The notes below the pieces were generated by a model that was not told the origin of the DNA, did no database searches, and worked only from the letters and a program-made list of their open reading frames with translations. Of a stretch of DNA of 64,000 nt, positions 1 to 8,665 are shown in pieces. A program made the translations under genes and the position numbers. Position 1 is the first letter of the stretch. Each line of letters opens with the position of its first letter. Origin of the DNA: Clostridia bacterium (GTDB lineage Bacteria; Bacillota_A; Clostridia; Oscillospirales; CAG-272); assembly GCA_017445115.1 (NCBI GenBank), contig JAFSUU010000095.1, positions 1-64,000 of the forward strand, written 5' to 3'.

Positions 1-19
1 GCCCGGAAAAATTCCGGGC
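1..19. terminator. GC-rich hairpin at the window edge
   Basis: Inverted repeat GCCCGGA / TCCGGGC with a 5-base loop. On the minus strand whatever follows it lies outside the window, so a T-run cannot be checked. It probably ends a transcript, but which one is unknown. Confidence 0.35.
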
Positions 20-40
20 TCGCGCCGCTTATTCTTACCA

Positions 41-95
41 AAGAGTTTTTTGAAGGGGCGCGGGGGAACTTTTTTTCAAAAAAGCTCACCCGCGA
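41..95 (-). repeat. Interspersed 3'-end hairpin repeat, copy A
   Basis: One of three related copies (others at 5030-5092 and 12960-13025). Each has an inverted repeat of the form GCGGGGGA...TCCCCCGC around A/T runs, followed on the minus strand by ACCCCTTnnAAAAA. This copy is the least perfect; its stem is about 59-94. It starts 14 bases after the stop of the phosphotransacylase gene on the same strand, so it may serve as its terminator. Confidence 0.7.
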
Positions 96-107
96 TCTCA
101 TTTTATT

Positions 108-680
108 CTATTTAATTATCTCTCCGTAGCATTCGCTGAACGCGCAGGCTGCGTTCGCCTCGTCTGTGTCGATGTGCATAGCTGCGGCAAACTTCTCGCT
201 TACGCGGACTACGACGTCGCCGAAAATGACGCTGCGTCCGTCGGAATCGATTTTGACGGAAACGATCTGCTTGTCCTCAACTCCGAACTCTTTTGCATCT
301 TCGGGTGTGAAGTGAATGTGGCGTTTTGCAACGATGACGCCCTCTTCGAGATCAACTTCGCCGCACGGACCGACTATCTTGCATCCCGCGGAACCTGCGA
401 GATCACCCGATTCGCGTACCGGAGGGGTGACGCCGAGAGTTCTCGCATCCGTAAAGGAGACTTCTACCTGCGACGCTTTTCTCGTAGGACCGAGAATACT
501 TACGTTGGGAATGGATTTTTTCGGACCGACGAGGGTTACTCTCTCCTCGCACGCAAACTGTCCGGGCTGGGAAAGATTCTTCTTCGGTGTGAGCTTTGCG
601 CCTTCTCCGAAGAGAATTGCGAGATGCTCTTCCGTTACGTGAACGTGTCTTGCCGACGTTTCAACAATGATTTTTGCCAT
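108..680 (-). CDS. pduL: PduL-type phosphate acyltransferase (phosphotransacylase)
   Basis: Transfers an acyl group between acyl-CoA and phosphate (acetyl-CoA or propanoyl-CoA to acyl-phosphate), normally feeding acetate kinase for ATP. The 190-residue protein has the two-half PduL fold signature: an N-terminal SARHVHVT motif (His12, His14), the matching RHIHFT motif (His121, His123) and His169 near MHIDTDEAN; these histidines hold the two metals in the family. The frame is open upstream, but the start at 680 has AAGGAG nine bases before it and begins exactly at the conserved MAKIIVETS. No microcompartment shell genes or encapsulation peptide are seen, so it is probably the housekeeping cytosolic form. 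No acetate kinase is in the window. Confidence 0.9.
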   Translation of the reverse strand: MAKIIVETSARHVHVTEEHLAILFGEGAKLTPKKNLSQPGQFACEERVTLVGPKKSIPNVSILGPTRKASQVEVSFTDARTLGVTPPVRESGDLAGSAGCKIVGPCGEVDLEEGVIVAKRHIHFTPEDAKEFGVEDKQIVSVKIDSDGRSVIFGDVVVRVSEKFAAAMHIDTDEANAACAFSECYGEIIK

Positions 681-721
681 ATCGAGACTCCTTGTATGAT
701 AAATATTTTTATTTCCGATCA

Positions 722-750
722 ATTATATCACTAATCTTTCGCCTTGTAAA
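722..750 (-). promoter_or_regulatory. Promoter of the phosphotransacylase gene
   Basis: On the minus strand TTTACA (750-745), 17 bases, TATAAT (727-722). The transcript would have a leader of about 35 bases before the start at 680. Confidence 0.65.
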
Positions 751-787
751 GAGTATCAATGATTTTTTAAGGCGTGACTTCTCCGTA

Positions 788-2314
788 TCACAGTTTTCCT
801 CTGAACGGATGATCTCCCCTCACGAGAAAGAGGACCTCTTCAAGCCGTTCAAACGAGGCGGCGAATTCTTCCCCGGGGCAGGGCTCGTTGTTCCATAGAT
901 TTTCTGCAAGCGCCGAAAGACGCGGGTATACCGTCGCCCATTCGAGGCGGCACGCAAGACGCGAACTCGCGTAGTTCTTGAGATAGTCTCCCCACGCGCA
1001 GAGCATGGAACCCGCGACGGGTGAATCCTCCGGGACGCTGACCCCCTTGTTGTACGCCTTGGACTGTTCCCACCAGTGATCAAAGACGTATTTGCTCGAC
1101 GAGAGAATCTCCTCTTTCGACCATTTTTGCCACGGGGCAACGCAGTAGAGCGGACGCCACGAGGCGTTTATTATCGTGAAACCGGCGTCGACGAGTTCGG
1201 ACGCGGTCTGGTAGTGATTTTCGAAAGAGGCGACGAGAAGTTCCCTCGGGACCGCTCCGTTCGACGCTTTTCCGAAGCCTTCCCAGGCGATCGGGGTTTT
1301 CCCGATAGAAATAACGTCCGCGGCGACCCTGCCGACAAAATGTCCGTAGAGCTCGCAAATATCGGAGATCCCGTGAGAGGACATATATTCCTTCGTCACG
1401 CCGGAGTCAAGCCATCTGCCGAGCACCGCCTCGTCTCCTCCAATGTGGATGTATTCCGAGTCAGGGAAAAGGTCTGACGCTTCGCGATAGATCTTTCCGA
1501 GCGCAGAGAAGACTTCTTCGGACGCATCCATTATCCCGCATTTTCCGAATATTTCCGGATATTTCAGCTGGAACTGCGCGGAGTGACCGGGCATATCTAT
1601 CTCGGGTATTATCATGACGCCGCGACAGCTCGCATATTTTCCGAGCGCGCGGATCTCTTCTTCCGTATAGTGTACACCCTCGGTCGTAAGACGCGGGAAC
1701 ACCTTGCTCGGAAGGGTGTAGTTTTCGTCGTCGGTGAAATGGATCACAAATCTGTTTATCCCGACGAGAGAACAAAGATCGACGTATTCGTAAAGCTGGC
1801 TTACGGGGTGATACCTTCGAGCCGCGTCGAGGAGAAATCCTCTGAAAGAGCAGTCCGGTTCGTCTTCAACGAGACATTTCGGGATCTCTATATATCCGTC
1901 ACAGGTGCGGCGGGAAGCCTGAGCTATGAATGAAAACGCGCGGAAAAGCCCTTCGGCTCCGGACGCCTCTATAAGACACGCGCGGTCCGCGCGAAGTCTG
2001 AATTCATCCTTTGAAAGGGAGTCGCTGTATTTTACGAAGATACCGTCACCGGAGACCGTTTCGATCCCGGAAGCGGCGTTCTTTGCCGCGTCGCGCTCCT
2101 CTCCCGTTTCGGAAAGAGGCGTCAAAAACGATTCGTCCGGCGCGACGCTTGAAGACGCCCGGAGTTCAAGCCCGAATACCTTGTCAAAAAGGTCGGACGC
2201 CGCGCGGCAGGTCTCTCTCAGAGCTTCACCCTCGAGGGAGTAGTTCGGAGCAAGCTTCAGATATCCGCCGTATTCAAGGACGCGCTTGGCGCGCGGAAGC
2301 GTTATAATTGCCAT
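788..2314 (-). CDS. Glycoside hydrolase family 20, beta-N-acetylhexosaminidase
   Basis: Removes terminal beta-linked GlcNAc or GalNAc from glycans. The 508-residue protein has an N-terminal alpha/beta domain typical of GH20 (about 1-150), then the TIM barrel beginning at FRGFLLDAARRYHP (about 158). The catalytic Asp-Glu pair lies in HIGGDEA (290-296; Asp294 polarises the acetamido group, Glu295 is the acid). H-G-S of MPGHSAQ (241-247) is also typical. No signal peptide or lipobox is present, so it acts in the cytoplasm on imported chito- or mucin-derived oligosaccharides. An in-frame GTG lies further out at 2332, but the ATG at 2314 has AGAGG in front. Transcribed alone from a promoter at 2348-2376. 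Confidence 0.9.
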   Translation of the reverse strand: MAIITLPRAKRVLEYGGYLKLAPNYSLEGEALRETCRAASDLFDKVFGLELRASSSVAPDESFLTPLSETGEERDAAKNAASGIETVSGDGIFVKYSDSLSKDEFRLRADRACLIEASGAEGLFRAFSFIAQASRRTCDGYIEIPKCLVEDEPDCSFRGFLLDAARRYHPVSQLYEYVDLCSLVGINRFVIHFTDDENYTLPSKVFPRLTTEGVHYTEEEIRALGKYASCRGVMIIPEIDMPGHSAQFQLKYPEIFGKCGIMDASEEVFSALGKIYREASDLFPDSEYIHIGGDEAVLGRWLDSGVTKEYMSSHGISDICELYGHFVGRVAADVISIGKTPIAWEGFGKASNGAVPRELLVASFENHYQTASELVDAGFTIINASWRPLYCVAPWQKWSKEEILSSSKYVFDHWWEQSKAYNKGVSVPEDSPVAGSMLCAWGDYLKNYASSRLACRLEWATVYPRLSALAENLWNNEPCPGEEFAASFERLEEVLFLVRGDHPFRGKL

Positions 2315-2347
2315 AACGAACCTCTGTATCACGTAATTCTACAGCTT

Positions 2348-2376
2348 ATTCTACCATAAAAAGAAAGGACTTGCAA
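2348..2376 (-). promoter_or_regulatory. Promoter of the GH20 gene
   Basis: Minus strand TTGCAA (2376-2371), 17 bases, TAGAAT (2353-2348), about 27 bases before the start codon once the transcription start is allowed for. Confidence 0.6.
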
Positions 2377-2405
2377 TCGACGTCGGCGAAATTTTATATT
2401 TTCAC

Positions 2406-2434
2406 TTGATTTTATACGACAAATATAGTAAAAT
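2406..2434 (+). promoter_or_regulatory. Promoter of the degenerate LytM gene
   Basis: TTGATT (2406-2411), 17 bases, TAAAAT (2429-2434). Back to back with the GH20 promoter. Confidence 0.55.
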
Positions 2435-2483
2435 ATAAGTTAAAGGTAAAATCCCGAAATATCGTTTACCGAAAGGAGTGCTT

Positions 2484-4139
2484 ATGAACAGAGCGAAAAG
2501 AAACAAGCTGCTTCTCGCGATCCTCGCTGTCGCGTTGTTCATTCCCACGGTCGTGGCGATAGTGAATTACAGCCGCGCGAAGACCGGTCCCGTAAATACG
2601 AGCAGCATAGTGACGCTTACCATGAGCGATCTCAACGGCGATACAGTCGTGTTTGACAAAGAAAATCCCGACACGGAGAAGATCGTGGGGATATTCGTCA
2701 ATATGAAGGACACCGCGACCACGGTCTCGGCGCTTCCCGACGCACTCGGCTCAAAACCGTTTTATCTCATCGATATGTCTAACGGCTCGCTGAGCTACAG
2801 ATATCAGTATTATTTCGATACCACCGGCAGGGAGACTTATTTCCTTGACGGCGACGGAAACGCCTATATGGTGAACGCCGAGGCGGTGTCGGAATTTCTC
2901 TCCACCAAATACGCCGCGAGCGTTTACTCGGGCGGCGAGATGCCGAAGCTCACGATCTCCGCGAGCGCGGACAACGTCCTGCCTACAACTGCAAGCTGGG
3001 CGTTCAGAGACGCTGTCGGCGGAACTGTGGAAGTCGACTGCACCGACAAGGTGACGGCGGAGACCGTCGTTTACCCCGTCGAGGGCGGAATGGAAACTTC
3101 GTTCAGCATCTCTCCCGACTATCTGCACGTCGAGATCACGTCGACCGATAAGAAGGATCCGCTCTATAACGGAGACTACGAAAACGGCGCGCTCTTCAAG
3201 TTTGACAGCGCGATCAAAGCCGACGTCACCGTCAACGCGAAGTGGTACCATGACGACTCGAGAGACTACGAGGGCGAGATGACCTACAACTTCGTCATCG
3301 AGATCGAGGACGGCGCGTCCTTCTACCTCGGCTCCGATAAGATCGATACCGGCGAGGCGGTCACTATAACCGGCATAAACGTCAAAGATCCGTCCAAGAT
3401 AGTCTTCACAAGCTCTCCCGATATCGGATATGATCCGACGTTTTACACCGACGGCAAATACGTACGCGCCATCGTCCCGATCGCACTCGAGCGCCAGGGA
3501 GATACGACGTATAAATTCACGATCAAATACGGCGCCGCAACGCAGACTCTCGACCTCAAAGTCAACTACAGAGACTACGAGCGCGGAACCACAAACACAT
3601 ATTACGTGACCAACGAGATCGCCGCGCTCTTCACCGACGAAACAAAGAACGCCGCGAAGAACGCTATGCTCTCCGTCTTCGAAACCGGCTCGGAAGAGAG
3701 ATACTTCGACGGCGGATTCTTCGGCGAAGCGGTCAACGGCGGTATCACGAGATACTTCGGCAGAACGTACACGGTCTCTCCCGGAAACGTCTCTTACAGA
3801 CAGAACGGCATCGAGTATTACGGAGTCGCCGGAGCCAACGTCAGCGCGGTCGGCAGAGGTAAAGTCGTCTACGTCGGAAATCTCGACGTCACCGGCAACG
3901 TCATCGTCATCGAACACGGCTACGGACTCAAGACGCTCTACGCTCACCTCGGCACAGTATCCGTCAAAGTCGGCGACATAGTCGAAAAAGGCGCGTCGAT
4001 CGGCACCTGCGGCATGACCGGATTTACAAACACCACCGGCGTCTACTTCGCAACATTCGTCGGAACGGTACCGATCTCGCCGTACACCATGTGGTCGGAC
4101 GGCAACTGGAAGACCTTCCCGAACCCCGAAGTCAAATAA
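2484..4139 (+). CDS. Membrane-anchored protein with a degenerate LytM/M23 domain
   Basis: 551 residues. A basic N-terminus (RAKRNK) and one membrane segment (about 8-28) place the rest outside the cell. The middle, about 35-420, is beta-rich and not recognised. The last 125 residues resemble the M23 (lysostaphin/LytM) fold: the segment from VVYVGN through VIVIEHGYGLKTLYAHL and VKVGDIVEKGASIGTCG follows the family pattern. The metal ligands are mostly lost: the usual H-x3-D is replaced around YRQNGIEYYG and the terminal H-x-H by YFATF; only the His of YAHL remains. It should therefore be a scaffold or binding protein like EnvC/SpoIIQ-type inactive LytM domains, not a hydrolase. A SpoIIQ role is only a guess: no sporulation neighbours are seen. 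GAAAGGAG lies five bases before the ATG. Confidence 0.75.
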   Translation: MNRAKRNKLLLAILAVALFIPTVVAIVNYSRAKTGPVNTSSIVTLTMSDLNGDTVVFDKENPDTEKIVGIFVNMKDTATTVSALPDALGSKPFYLIDMSNGSLSYRYQYYFDTTGRETYFLDGDGNAYMVNAEAVSEFLSTKYAASVYSGGEMPKLTISASADNVLPTTASWAFRDAVGGTVEVDCTDKVTAETVVYPVEGGMETSFSISPDYLHVEITSTDKKDPLYNGDYENGALFKFDSAIKADVTVNAKWYHDDSRDYEGEMTYNFVIEIEDGASFYLGSDKIDTGEAVTITGINVKDPSKIVFTSSPDIGYDPTFYTDGKYVRAIVPIALERQGDTTYKFTIKYGAATQTLDLKVNYRDYERGTTNTYYVTNEIAALFTDETKNAAKNAMLSVFETGSEERYFDGGFFGEAVNGGITRYFGRTYTVSPGNVSYRQNGIEYYGVAGANVSAVGRGKVVYVGNLDVTGNVIVIEHGYGLKTLYAHLGTVSVKVGDIVEKGASIGTCGMTGFTNTTGVYFATFVGTVPISPYTMWSDGNWKTFPNPEVK

Positions 4140-4155
4140 TACAACTTCATAAACA

Positions 4156-4196
4156 TAAAAAGGCTTTCCCGGGCGGAAAGCCTTTTTCGTTTTGTC
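4156..4196 (+). terminator. Intrinsic terminator after the LytM-like gene
   Basis: AAAGGCTTTCC / GGAAAGCCTTT hairpin followed by TTCGTTTTG; 16 bases after the stop codon. Confidence 0.85.
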
Positions 4197-4220
4197 AACT
4201 CTGTATTATCGGCGCCGGAT

Positions 4221-5018
4221 TCAAAGTGCGGATACCGTACATACGCTGCCTTTCAGCTCAAAGCCGACCTTTTCATAACATGCATTGGAGGCGAGGTAGC
4301 CCGCGTTGGTGTACAGCATCGGGGTAAAGCCGGAGTCCTTTATAAGTTTTGACGTCTGATAGACCATGTTCTGTGCATAGTGGCGCCTGCGGTATTCCCG
4401 CTTTGTCAGCACGCATCCGATGCATCCGACGTCGTCGGTCACTTTGTAATTGCAGCAGGAGACTGTTTTTCCATCTGCGTTTTTCCAGAAGAAAAGGGAA
4501 TGCCGCTCTATATGTCCGCGGACGGTATCGACAACATGCTCGTACGGCGGCGCGGGCTCGCCGGTCTCGCGGTAGAATTCCGCCCGAAGAGACGATGCTT
4601 CCTCGACGTCGTCGGGGGTACAGCGGTAAAAGTATCCGTCGGCATCTATCGACGGCTTTACCGGAGACGGACAGTCGTAGGCGAACATCTGCATGGAAAT
4701 GCCGAGGGCCGGTCCTTCTTCCTTTCCCCGATTTATAAAATACTCCGCCGTATCCCGTTTCATGATGAATCTGTATCCTTCGGAAAACGGCAGATACTCT
4801 GCGACAAGATCCCACGCATTATCTATCGTTTGATCGGGGCAGTTGTCACGTGTCCACAGCCACACCGGATAAGGCGGCTCCGAATAACAGAGGATCAGAT
4901 CGCGGTGGTCGGTAAAGAGCAGTCTGTTCTCTCTCGGAAGTATTTTCAGAAGTACGTTGAACGTGTATCTGTCAGGGAAGAGCAGTTCACGATCTTTTTC
5001 ATTTGCAAACGAATCCAT
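4221..5018 (-). CDS. GNAT-family N-acetyltransferase
   Basis: 265 residues. The C-terminal half (about 130-265) has the GNAT layout: an acceptor-side strand with CCNYKVTDDVGCIG, then the acetyl-CoA loop CVLTKREYRRRHYAQ followed by a helix, and the closing YTNAGYLASNACYEKVGF, which matches the usual N-x-x-A-x-x-x-Y-x-x-x-G-F. The N-terminal half is not recognised and probably forms the substrate side or a second, degenerate GNAT unit. Substrate unknown. A longer frame reaches 5084 but the ATG at 5018 has GGGGAG in front, and the extension would read through repeat copy B. Confidence 0.8.
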   Translation of the reverse strand: MDSFANEKDRELLFPDRYTFNVLLKILPRENRLLFTDHRDLILCYSEPPYPVWLWTRDNCPDQTIDNAWDLVAEYLPFSEGYRFIMKRDTAEYFINRGKEEGPALGISMQMFAYDCPSPVKPSIDADGYFYRCTPDDVEEASSLRAEFYRETGEPAPPYEHVVDTVRGHIERHSLFFWKNADGKTVSCCNYKVTDDVGCIGCVLTKREYRRRHYAQNMVYQTSKLIKDSGFTPMLYTNAGYLASNACYEKVGFELKGSVCTVSAL

Positions 5019-5029
5019 TTTTTCTCCCC

Positions 5030-5092
5030 AAAAAGCTTTTTGAAAGGGTGCGGGGAAACTTTTCGTGAAAAAGTTTCCCCGCAATAATTTTC
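5030..5092 (-). repeat. Interspersed 3'-end hairpin repeat, copy B
   Basis: Inverted repeat 5050-5082 (GCGGGGAAACTTTT / AAAAGTTTCCCCGC, one extra A on one side), then on the minus strand ACCCTTTCAAAAAGC. It lies 20 bases after the aquaporin stop on the same strand, matching the placement of copies A and C. Confidence 0.8.
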
Positions 5093-5102
5093 TTGAAAAA
5101 TC

Positions 5103-5774
5103 TTACGCTTTCTTTTTGCTGTCGATGAGCTTGTAGACTATCGCAGCGAGAGCCGCGCCGACAAGAGGAGCTACGATGAACACCCAGACGTTCTTGAGCG
5201 CGTCGCCGCCGACGAGGAGCGCGGGTCCGAAGCTTCTCGCGGGGTTGACCGACGTTCCGGTCAGCGCTATACCGAAGAGGTGAACGAGAGTCAGCGCTCC
5301 GCCGATCACAAGACCTGCGACGGAAGAGTTCTCGACCTTCGAGGTCACGCCGAGGATAGCGAGGACGAATACGAACGTGAGGATGCACTCGATTATCAGC
5401 GACTTCAGAATATCGCCTTCGAAGAGAGCGTTCGTGCCGAGTCCCGAATCAACGCCGAGAATGTAGGCGAGAACGCCTGCGCCCGCCGTTGCGCCGGCGA
5501 ACTGAGCGATCACGTAGCCGATGAAATCGGAAACAGAGAGCTTGCCCGAGATCAGCATTGCAAGGGAGACCGCGGGGTTTATGTGACAGCCGGAAACGTT
5601 GCCGATAGAGTAAGCCATGGCGACTATCACGAGACCGAACGCGAGAGCGGTCGCAATGTAGCCGACGATCGGCTTTCCGCCGTCAGCGCATCCGCAGGCA
5701 GCTGCGACTCCGCAGGCGACGAGAACGAGAGTGAACGTGCCGATAAACTCGGCAATATACTTCTTGATCTTCAT
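5103..5774 (-). CDS. aqpZ: Aquaporin Z-like water channel
   Basis: 223-residue MIP-family channel with six membrane helices and both NPA loops: HINPAVS (NPA 66-68) and SVNPARS (NPA 177-179). The selectivity-filter positions read Phe46, His165, Thr174 and Arg180, the set of water-selective AqpZ, and not the wider glycerol-facilitator set. It should therefore mainly pass water. AGGAGG precedes the ATG. It follows the amidase gene by 32 bases with no promoter or terminator seen between, so the two are probably one transcript. Confidence 0.93.
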   Translation of the reverse strand: MKIKKYIAEFIGTFTLVLVACGVAAACGCADGGKPIVGYIATALAFGLVIVAMAYSIGNVSGCHINPAVSLAMLISGKLSVSDFIGYVIAQFAGATAGAGVLAYILGVDSGLGTNALFEGDILKSLIIECILTFVFVLAILGVTSKVENSSVAGLVIGGALTLVHLFGIALTGTSVNPARSFGPALLVGGDALKNVWVFIVAPLVGAALAAIVYKLIDSKKKA

Positions 5775-5806
5775 TTGATTTCCTCCTGATGATATTATTG
5801 ATAAGC

Positions 5807-6532
5807 TTATTCATTTACGGCTTGCGCCGTATCTGACAGTTTAAGCGCGGCGTCCACCTTGTCGAGAAGCTCGAACCATTCGTCTTCGTGCTCGACAAAG
5901 TAGAGAGGGCAGAGCTTGCCGGTGACGTCGTAGTGACGGATGATGTCCGTCTTGGGATCGAGACCGTATTCGCGGCAGAGGTCGCGAAGCAGGTTTATCA
6001 GCGACGAGTAGGTCGCGTCGGTGAATTTGCCGTCTTCCGAGGGATGACAGCACTCGATGCTCACCGTGTCGACGTTTCTCTCGTTGGAGCAGTATGCTAT
6101 CTCGTCGAGAGGGATATTCTGTATGACCTCTCCCTCAAGCCCTATCAGAAAATGACTGCTCGCCCAGGTCGCTCCGCTTTTTGCAAGACCGTTGAAATAA
6201 CTCCTGTTCTGCGCCGCGGTCGTTCCCGGGTTTCCAACGTAGTGAACGACGATGCCGTTTATCTTTTCAAGCGCCGTTCCCGGGCGGGAATACTCGTTTT
6301 CGACGAGCGGCTCGTAGCTTACGTATTCGGGCGCGTTCCACGCCGGGTCGGTGTCCGTTATCTCCGTTATCCTCTCCTGGATCTTGTAGCCGATCAGTTT
6401 TCCGAGAAGAAAGCCGAGTACCGCGAGAACGGCGACGACGCCGATAATTATTGCTATTTTTGCGCCGGTCGGAAGCTTCTTTCCTCCCGGCGTCTTTATT
6501 TCTTTTGCGGGTCCTCCGCCGTATTCGTTCAT
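5807..6532 (-). CDS. Membrane-anchored N-acetylmuramoyl-L-alanine amidase (Amidase_2)
   Basis: 241 residues: short basic cytoplasmic tail, one membrane helix (about 25-46), a linker, then a zinc amidase domain of the PGRP/T7-lysozyme type from about 70. The likely zinc ligands are His97 (VVHYVG), His200 (RHYDVTG) and Cys208 (LCPLYF). It would cleave the bond between MurNAc and L-Ala in peptidoglycan outside the membrane. The frame extends to 6568, but the start at 6532 has CCGGAG in front. First gene of a probable amidase-aquaporin transcript. Confidence 0.87.
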   Translation of the reverse strand: MNEYGGGPAKEIKTPGGKKLPTGAKIAIIIGVVAVLAVLGFLLGKLIGYKIQERITEITDTDPAWNAPEYVSYEPLVENEYSRPGTALEKINGIVVHYVGNPGTTAAQNRSYFNGLAKSGATWASSHFLIGLEGEVIQNIPLDEIAYCSNERNVDTVSIECCHPSEDGKFTDATYSSLINLLRDLCREYGLDPKTDIIRHYDVTGKLCPLYFVEHEDEWFELLDKVDAALKLSDTAQAVNE

Positions 6533-6566
6533 AGTTATTTCTCCGGAGTGTTTTTTTACACCGCAC

Positions 6567-6595
6567 ATTATATCATATTATAAGCGATTTTTCAA
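6567..6595 (-). promoter_or_regulatory. Promoter of the amidase-aquaporin transcript
   Basis: Minus strand TTGAAA (6595-6590), 17 bases, TATAAT (6572-6567). Confidence 0.65.
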
Positions 6596-6687
6596 GCTCC
6601 GGAGGACTAAATGGCGGACATATTATACAAAACCCCGTGTTATATATATAATATCGATATATATTTCAACAATTTTAAGAAAAACTC

Positions 6688-6716
6688 TTGCATAAAACAG
6701 AAAAACGTGTTATACT
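6688..6716 (+). promoter_or_regulatory. Promoter of the rimP-nusA-infB operon
   Basis: TTGCAT (6688-6693), 17 bases, TATACT (6711-6716). The leader to rimP is about 75 bases and contains the inverted pair AGAGAGG...CCTCTCT around 6739-6764, a small hairpin. Confidence 0.65.
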
Positions 6717-6796
6717 ACTAAAGTAAGTTTGGATCGTAGGAGAGAGGGCACGAAGTCCTCTCTCTTATTTGTGAAGTATAAAGCGGAGAGTGTGCA

Positions 6797-7276
6797 ATGG
6801 AACAGAAGAAGAAAAAGAATACCGCCGCCGTGGTAAGAGAGATCGTGGAACCTACCGTCACCGGCTTCGGCTATTTTCTCTGGGACGTCGAATACGTCAA
6901 GGAGGGCGCCGAGATGGTGCTCCGCGTGACGATAGACAAAGAAGACGGCATCGGCATCGACGACTGCGAAAAAGTACACCGCGCGATAGATCCTCTTCTC
7001 GACGAAGCCGATCCGATAGAGAACGCGTACCGCCTTGAAGTCTCCTCTCCGGGAGTCGAGCGAGCGCTCACTAAAAACGAGCACTTCGAATACTGCCTCG
7101 GCGTCGAGGTCGAAGCGAAACTGTTCGCCGCGTACAACGGAATGAAGACGATCCGCGGCATACTGAACGACAACTATGAGGATCACATAGTCATCGTGAG
7201 CGGTGAGGACGCTTACGATATCGAGAAAAAAGCGATCTCGAAGATCCACACGGTTTTTAACTGGGACGAAATATAA
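6797..7276 (+). CDS. rimP: Ribosome maturation factor RimP
   Basis: 159 residues, the usual length. Helps assemble the 30S subunit. The N-terminal alpha/beta domain carries WDVEYVKEG and LRVTIDKEDGIGIDDC, and the family signature YRLEVSSPGVERALTK (about 75-90) is complete; the C-terminal Sm-like domain follows. First gene of the operon that continues with nusA, as in most Bacillota. Confidence 0.96.
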   Translation: MEQKKKKNTAAVVREIVEPTVTGFGYFLWDVEYVKEGAEMVLRVTIDKEDGIGIDDCEKVHRAIDPLLDEADPIENAYRLEVSSPGVERALTKNEHFEYCLGVEVEAKLFAAYNGMKTIRGILNDNYEDHIVIVSGEDAYDIEKKAISKIHTVFNWDEI

Positions 7277-7305
7277 TTGATATAATACAACGAAAGGCAT
7301 TAAAA

Positions 7306-8331
7306 ATGAACGCAGCATTTTTTGACGCACTTGACGAACTCGAAAAGCAGAAGGGCATACCGAAGGAGTACATGCTCGAGAAGGTCACCGCCGCTCTCAC
7401 GAGCGCTTTTAAGAAAGAACACGGCTCCGATAACGTCAGGATCGTTCTCGATCCCGTGAAAAAGGACGTAAGAGTTTTCAAGCAGAGACACATCGTCGAA
7501 GAGGTCGTCGATCCGAGGACCGAGATCAGCCTCGCCGACGCCAAGGCGCTTTCCCGCCGCAACGTGCTCGGCGGCATAGTTGAAAACGAGGTCAAAACAA
7601 AGGATTTCGGACGCCTCAGCGCGACCGCAGCGAAGCAGGTCATAATCCAGGGCATCCGCGAAGCCGAGACCTCCAATATGATAAGAGAATATGAGAAACG
7701 CCGCGAGGAAGTCATCACAGCCACAGTCACAAAGACGGCTGACGACTCCGGCGCAATAGTGATAGATACCGGAACGAGCGAAGCGGTCCTCTCCAAGAAC
7801 GAGCAGATCCCCGGCGAGCGATTTGAGGTCGGCGACAAGATCAAAGTCTTCGTCACCGAGGTCAAGAGAGCGGGAGACGACGGTCCCATCGTCACACTTT
7901 CCCGTACGCATCCCGGCCTTGTAAAGCATCTGTTCCAGCTTGAAGTGCCCGAGATCCAGGACGGCACGGTAGTCGTCAAGGGCATCGCGCGCGAGGCGGG
8001 AAGCCGCTCCAAGATCTCGGTTTACTCGACCGAGGGAGACGTTGACGCGGTCGGTTCCTGCATCGGCAACCACGGAGTCAGAATAGGCAACATCATCGAC
8101 GAGCTCGACGGCGAGAAGATCGACGTCATCGAATATTCCGAGGACGTTGCAGAATACGTTGCCGCATCCCTTTCTCCCGCGGAAGTTCTCTCCGTCACGG
8201 TAGAAAACGGAAAGAGCGCGTCCGTCACGGTACCGCTCGAACAGCTCTCCCTTGCGATCGGTAAGGAAGGGCAGAACGTCAGACTCGCGGCAAAACTCAC
8301 CGGATGCAAGATAGACATCAAGGGAGTTTGA
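7306..8331 (+). CDS. nusA: Transcription termination/antitermination factor NusA
   Basis: 341 residues: N-terminal RNA-polymerase-binding domain (1-130), S1 domain (about 135-200, from ITATVTKTADDSGAIVID) and two KH domains (about 200-341), ending at AIGKEGQNVRLAAKLTGCKIDIKG. It lacks the extra C-terminal acidic repeats of E. coli NusA, normal for Bacillota. It binds elongating RNA polymerase and affects pausing and termination. Second gene of the operon. Confidence 0.97.
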   Translation: MNAAFFDALDELEKQKGIPKEYMLEKVTAALTSAFKKEHGSDNVRIVLDPVKKDVRVFKQRHIVEEVVDPRTEISLADAKALSRRNVLGGIVENEVKTKDFGRLSATAAKQVIIQGIREAETSNMIREYEKRREEVITATVTKTADDSGAIVIDTGTSEAVLSKNEQIPGERFEVGDKIKVFVTEVKRAGDDGPIVTLSRTHPGLVKHLFQLEVPEIQDGTVVVKGIAREAGSRSKISVYSTEGDVDAVGSCIGNHGVRIGNIIDELDGEKIDVIEYSEDVAEYVAASLSPAEVLSVTVENGKSASVTVPLEQLSLAIGKEGQNVRLAAKLTGCKIDIKGV

Positions 8332-8374
8332 GTAAGATCCTGACGCATTGATTTCAAGAAAGGTCGGCGCAGTT

Positions 8375-8665
8375 ATGCAATCTAAAAGAATACCGGAAAG
8401 ACGCTGCGTCGGATGCGGAGAGTCGTTTCCGAAGAATTCGCTCATCAGAGTCGTGAGAACGCCGGAGGGAGAAGTAAAACTCGACTTCACCGGAAAGCTG
8501 AACGGCCGCGGAGCGTACGTCTGCAAAAAGTCGGAGTGCTTTCGTCTGGCGAGAAAAAAACGCCGCCTCTCGACGAACCTCGACGTTCAGATACCGGATG
8601 ACGTGCTCGACGCGCTTGAGCGCGAAATAGAGAGAGCCGAAAAGGAGGAAGTCGCTTCCTCATGA
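8375..8665 (+). CDS. ylxR: YlxR family protein (RnpM, RNase P-modulating RNA-binding protein)
   Basis: 96 residues from the ATG at 8375 (a TTG at 8348 would be the longer start; AAAGG precedes the ATG). The family signature RRCVGCGESFPK and the later GRGAYVC-x-C-F motif are complete. The YlxR family was linked to RNase P modulation in B. subtilis; the role here is inferred. Its end overlaps the next start by 4 bases (ATGA). Confidence 0.93.
   Translation: MQSKRIPERRCVGCGESFPKNSLIRVVRTPEGEVKLDFTGKLNGRGAYVCKKSECFRLARKKRRLSTNLDVQIPDDVLDALEREIERAEKEEVASS

Noticed and set aside
2751..3947. 398-codon minus-strand frame opposite the LytM-like gene
   Set aside because: Shadow; promoter, ribosome-binding site and terminator all support the plus strand.
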